From assembly GCF_010095445.2 (NCBI RefSeq), contig NZ_WFGV02000014.1, forward strand, positions 1 through 64,000: a stretch of DNA of 64,000 nt, read 5' to 3'. Of this stretch, positions 60,937-64,000 are shown in pieces. The translations under genes were made by a program, and so were the position numbers. Source of the stretch: Pseudomonas sp. TNT3. Lineage in GTDB: Bacteria; Pseudomonadota; Gammaproteobacteria; Pseudomonadales; Pseudomonadaceae. Each line of letters starts with the position of its first letter. The stretch's first letter is position 1. Below the pieces are notes generated by a model. That model searched no databases, had not been told where the DNA came from, and was given only the letters and a program-made list of their open reading frames with translations.

Positions 60937-61440
60937 CTAGCGATCCCCTTGACGACGACGCTCAACCAGCGGCACCAGATAGACCGGCACCCTCGACAGC
61001 TGTAATACGCGTGCAGCGGTCCTGCCCAGAGGTGTCTCCGCGCCGGCGCCATGGCTATGACTACCTACGATCAGCAAATCCACAGAGAGTTTCTGTGCCT
61101 GGTCGAGAATCACTTGGGAAGGATCCCCCTGTATCACCCGTACCGCTTTGATTCGCGCCAGGTCCTGATCCCCCTCATCCCCCAATTCTTCGCGAAAGCT
61201 GTCGAGCACCCGCTGCTCGATATTGGCGATCACCGTGTTCAGGCCCTGACTGTGAAAATCGCTTAATGCCTGTTCATCAAGGTAGCTTTGCAGCACCGAC
61301 TCGGCGAACAATCCCATCGGCTCTACCGCATGCACCACATACAGGTCAGCATCGAATGTGCGCGCCATCGCCAAGGCATGGTGCATCACCAACGGTGCGT
61401 ACAGGCCGAGGTCAGTGGCATACAGCATCGACCGAATCAT
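60937..61440 (-). CDS. Universal stress protein (UspA family)
   Basis: 167 residues, strong GAGGAGG site. UspA fold with MLYATDLGLYAP at the N-terminus and the nucleotide-binding signature GSHSHGAGAETPLGRTAARV (G-x2-G...G-[ST]) near 125-145, followed by SRVPVYLVPL. It would bind ATP. Role in stress survival presumed from the family. Confidence 0.92.
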   Translation of the reverse strand: MIRSMLYATDLGLYAPLVMHHALAMARTFDADLYVVHAVEPMGLFAESVLQSYLDEQALSDFHSQGLNTVIANIEQRVLDSFREELGDEGDQDLARIKAVRVIQGDPSQVILDQAQKLSVDLLIVGSHSHGAGAETPLGRTAARVLQLSRVPVYLVPLVERRRQGDR

Positions 61441-61534
61441 ATGACCTCCTCGAGTGCCAACATGGCGGAGATTGATTCAGCTTAGCAGTGCCTTGGCGAG
61501 TACGACGTCCGGTGTAACGCGTTGAACCGTGGGC

Positions 61535-62440
61535 TTAAACCTTTTGCTCGTTGCTTATGCCGTGAGGCACGTGACCGGTGGCGACCACTTCACGGGCCAA
61601 CTCGCAGTGGCCGGCCTGATCGTCGAAAAACACGTCAGCGGCAAACGCTTCGAGAAACGCCGACTTGGTCAGCCCACCGAGGAACAGTGATTCGTCGAGA
61701 CGGATATCCCACTCACGCAGCGTGCGGATCACCCTTTCATGGGCCGGTGCCGAGCGCGCCGTGACCAGCGCCGTGCGGATCGGGCAAGCATCGTCCGGGA
61801 ACTCGCGCTGTAACAGGTTCAGGGCCGCCAGGAAGCCTTTGAACGGCCCACCGCGCAAGGGCTCGCGGGCCGATTCGCGCTCGCTGGCCTGAAAGGCTTC
61901 AAGGCCACCGGATTGATAGACACGTTCCGATTCATCGGAAAACAGCACCGCATCACCGTCGAAGGCGATGCGCAGTTCGTCGCTGGCCGCTCGGCTGGCA
62001 CCGCCCGACAGAATCGTCGCCGCCGCAAAACCGGCGTCCAGCGCACTGCGCACATCTTCGGCATGGGTCGACAGAAACAGGTCACACCCAAAGGCTTTGA
62101 GATACGGATAGGGACTGCGCCCGCCGACAAACGCCGCACGGGAAATCGCCAGGCCGTAGTGGTGGATCGAGTTGAACACTCTTAATCCGGTATCGGCACT
62201 GTTGCGCGACACCAGAATCACTTCGACCCGGGCGCGACCAAGATGGGTGTTGAGGTTGAGGAGTTTTTGCACCAGCGGGAATGCATCACCGGGCTCGAGA
62301 ATCTCGTCTTCGTGCTCGATCTGATATTGCCGGTAGGCTTCGACGCCGCTGGACAGATAGACCTTGTGGCTTTCGCTCAGGTCGAACAGCGCCCGCGAAG
62401 AAATCGCCAGCACCAGTTTATCGTCGATAGTTTTCGCCAT
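61535..62440 (-). CDS. 5'-nucleotidase (cN-I-like family)
   Basis: 301 residues, AGAGGGGAAGG site. Belongs to the 5_nucleotid-type family related to cytosolic 5'-nucleotidase I: KLVLAISSRALFDLSESHKV (D-x-S core), RVEVILVSRNSADTGLRVFN and LFLGGLTKSAFLEAFAADVF with FFDDQAGH at the end, HAD-like acidic residues. It dephosphorylates nucleoside monophosphates. Confidence 0.87.
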   Translation of the reverse strand: MAKTIDDKLVLAISSRALFDLSESHKVYLSSGVEAYRQYQIEHEDEILEPGDAFPLVQKLLNLNTHLGRARVEVILVSRNSADTGLRVFNSIHHYGLAISRAAFVGGRSPYPYLKAFGCDLFLSTHAEDVRSALDAGFAAATILSGGASRAASDELRIAFDGDAVLFSDESERVYQSGGLEAFQASERESAREPLRGGPFKGFLAALNLLQREFPDDACPIRTALVTARSAPAHERVIRTLREWDIRLDESLFLGGLTKSAFLEAFAADVFFDDQAGHCELAREVVATGHVPHGISNEQKV

Positions 62441-62464
62441 GCCCTTCCCCTCTGGTGGATCGAC

Positions 62465-63421
62465 TCAACGGTTACGTCGATCGATGAAGCTCAAACTCTG
62501 GAACAAGGCTTCGATGCGTGGCATCTCGCAACCGGCCGCCTTCGCTGCCGCCAAGGGCCGGGCATAGATTGCGGCCAACTCCAGCGGTCGTTTATGCACA
62601 AAGTCGTGGTACATGCTCGGCCAGTAGTCGGGCATCTTTTCGGTCATCATGAACAGGTGTTCGGCATAGCCTTGCGGTACCTGGTGGCCACAGGCGATAG
62701 CGCCCTGAACCACTTCGGCCATCAGCGCCTTTATCAGCTCGCGGCTATCGGTATCGGCCATCAGAGGCGTCGTGCCTGCCCCGAGCAGGACCGACAGACC
62801 GTTATAGGGAATGTTCCAGACGAGCTTCTGCCAACGGGCCTGGTGCAGATTCGGCATTGGCTGGGAGTCGATGCCGGCGGCGCGAAACAGGTCGGCGCCC
62901 TCCTCCGAGATCGCCGAACGCGACTGCTCCGAAGTGGCAGGACCACTGTGATAGCCAATGTGCACGGCGCCAAGCGCCTGATGAGTGATGACACCTGGGC
63001 TTTCGCGATGGACGCAGATGTAACACAGCCCGCCGAGTACGTGCAGCGAGTCGGGGAGGCATTCGCGCAGGCTGTCTTCCACATCAAGGCCGTTTTGCAA
63101 CACCAGCACCTTGGCATTCGGCGCTGCGGCCTGAATGATTGCTGGCGCCAGATCGGCGTTGCTGGTGGTTTTGGCGCCCACCAGTAACCAGTCGCAGGGT
63201 GGCAAATCGGCGGCTGAGGAGTAGGCCTGAACCGGATTGAGCGTCAGCGCGCCATGTTGCGCGCTGTTGACCTGCAACCCGTGTTCCGTCACGGCGGAAA
63301 ACTCACTGCGTAACAGAAAGTGCACATCGAAACCGGCACGGGCCAGCATCACTCCGTAAAACCCGCCGATCGCACCGGTACCGATAATGCCGATTGTCGG
63401 TTTGGCAACTGCCCCCATCAT
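62465..63421 (-). CDS. 2-dehydropantoate 2-reductase-like protein (PanE/ApbA family)
   Basis: 318 residues. Rossmann motif IGIIGTGAIGGFYGVML (G-x-G-x2-G) at about 9-25; KTTSNADLAPAI and VLVLQNGLDVED with the N of the NGL motif; C-terminal ApbA domain with RWQKLVWNIPYNGLSVLLG. Lys and Asn of this last motif fit the PanE active site. Pseudomonads carry several paralogues, so true pantoate synthesis is not certain. Start ATG at 63421 with GGAG; overlaps the upstream thioredoxin-like gene by four bases. Confidence 0.88.
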   Translation of the reverse strand: MMGAVAKPTIGIIGTGAIGGFYGVMLARAGFDVHFLLRSEFSAVTEHGLQVNSAQHGALTLNPVQAYSSAADLPPCDWLLVGAKTTSNADLAPAIIQAAAPNAKVLVLQNGLDVEDSLRECLPDSLHVLGGLCYICVHRESPGVITHQALGAVHIGYHSGPATSEQSRSAISEEGADLFRAAGIDSQPMPNLHQARWQKLVWNIPYNGLSVLLGAGTTPLMADTDSRELIKALMAEVVQGAIACGHQVPQGYAEHLFMMTEKMPDYWPSMYHDFVHKRPLELAAIYARPLAAAKAAGCEMPRIEALFQSLSFIDRRNR

Positions 63422-63804
63422 GGCAACTCCTCTGCTGTTCTCGTCAGCGCCTGAGCCACGGCGTCGTTCAGCTCAGTGGTCGTCAGGCGCGATTGCAATG
63501 CACCGAAAAACTCACCGTCGCGCACCACAAACAGCGACGGTAAATGAAAGACCTGATAACGCTCCACCAAGCCGCCATTGTTGCCGGCATCAATCCAGCA
63601 CAGTCGATCGACCGCCAGATACAGTTTCGGCAATTGCGCTCGGGCGAAACGACAGCTGGCGCAGCCCACACTGGTAAAAATCACCAGCGAAACTCCGCTC
63701 ATCGCCAGCAGCCGTTGGTCAGCATCGAAATCGGTCAGTTCCGATTCGACCACTATACTGGGGGAAACAATGTCAGCTGGCCGACACATGGAGTCCGTGT
63801 TCAT
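63418..63804 (-). CDS. Thioredoxin-like protein
   Basis: Up to 128 residues. Thioredoxin fold with VIFTSVGCASCRFARAQL (active-site CASC near 48-51), a DAGNNGGLVERYQVFHLPSL strand with cis-Pro, and a short C-terminal helix. The first ATG (63804) shares its bases with the divergent PilZ start, leaving no promoter, so the ATG at 63789 or a later codon may be the true start. Coupled to the PanE-like gene by a four-base overlap. Confidence 0.8.
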   Translation of the reverse strand: MNTDSMCRPADIVSPSIVVESELTDFDADQRLLAMSGVSLVIFTSVGCASCRFARAQLPKLYLAVDRLCWIDAGNNGGLVERYQVFHLPSLFVVRDGEFFGALQSRLTTTELNDAVAQALTRTAEELP

Positions 63805-64000
63805 GGGACGTTTTCTTCCTCACCCTGACGATGTGCCCGTCGAATTAACGTTGCTCAAGCATGAATGTATATCGCGGCAACGGCTGCACACTATCAGCCT
63901 CGGGGGCATGGCTTGCAATTACCACCGTGCCTGGCGCCACGGCACGGCGCTTGAGGTGCGCATGCCGACCTTGAACCCCGACCTGCGCTATCTGGGTTAC
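63803..64000 (+). CDS. PilZ domain protein, N-terminal part (cut by window edge)
   Basis: 66 residues visible from the ATG at 63803: MGRFLPHPDDVPVELTLLKH then RQRLHTISLGGMACNYHRA. The H-x-I-S-x-G-G-M stretch matches the D/N-x-S-x-x-G c-di-GMP motif of PilZ domains in a variant form. It would be a c-di-GMP-responsive effector. Its start lies back-to-back with the thioredoxin-like gene. Confidence 0.75.
   Translation, partial: MGRFLPHPDDVPVELTLLKHECISRQRLHTISLGGMACNYHRAWRHGTALEVRMPTLNPDLRYLGY

Overview
The window reads as chromosomal DNA of a fluorescent-group Pseudomonas (Gammaproteobacteria, GC-rich). Three things support this: EF-P with arginine at position 32 beside its arginine rhamnosyltransferase earP, a minCDE operon whose minD starts with TTG, and about twenty REP/REPIN-type inverted repeats in the intergenic gaps. 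Almost all of the sequence is intact core-genome coding DNA. No rRNA, tRNA, CRISPR array or complete mobile element was recognised. The only clear trace of horizontal transfer is a broken integrase tail near 21.9-22.2 kb.

Layout. 0-1 kb: start of an RND outer-membrane efflux lipoprotein and its MarR regulator, with twin palindromic operators. 1.1-6.6 kb: tamB and tamA. 6.6-13.2 kb: acetyltransferase, exonuclease III, a PstS-like/OmpA fusion, an ankyrin protein, a long-chain acyl-CoA synthetase and a DUF3509 protein. 13.3-23.3 kb: a degenerate acireductone dioxygenase, an MFS carrier, aroC, a lipase-like hydrolase, a tail-anchored GNAT-like protein, prmB, an isochorismatase-fold protein, an Smr protein, soxR, the integrase remnant, folE and a glutaredoxin-like protein. 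23.3-25.1 kb: an aminotransferase divergent from a MarR regulator.

25.4-36.6 kb is a purine (urate/ureide) salvage island: AzgA-type purine permease, LysE exporter, uraH, puuE, uraD, alc, allA, puuD, a urate/xanthine-type NCS2 permease and two tandem Tsx-like outer-membrane channels. Together they would import purines and nucleosides, oxidise urate (PuuD, UraH, UraD) and release nitrogen from allantoin (PuuE, Alc, AllA). Three TTGT-N2-ACAA sites and two sigma-54-like promoters suggest joint control by a repressor and by nitrogen status.

36.7-46 kb: patatin phospholipase, lipid A acyltransferase, minCDE, an RluA-type pseudouridine synthase, apeB, a 58-residue membrane protein and a large MscS channel. 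46-52.7 kb: DEAD-box helicase, crotonase, spermidine-synthase-like protein, class II DAHP synthase and an AlkZ-like glycosylase. 52.7-57 kb: DUF1127 protein, two LysR regulators, a TauE exporter and the ohrR/ohr peroxide-resistance pair. 57-64 kb: efp, earP, a membrane protein, a GreA-like protein, cysB, a universal stress protein, a 5'-nucleotidase, a ketopantoate-reductase-like protein, a thioredoxin-like protein and the start of a PilZ protein.

No wholly new multi-gene system was found. The best leads are an acireductone dioxygenase homologue missing three of four metal ligands, an isochorismatase-family protein with Ser at the Cys nucleophile position, the undescribed-looking operators around the ureide cluster and MarR genes, and a REPIN sitting inside a larger hairpin after minE. 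Family-based statements are from memory of those families, since no search could be run.
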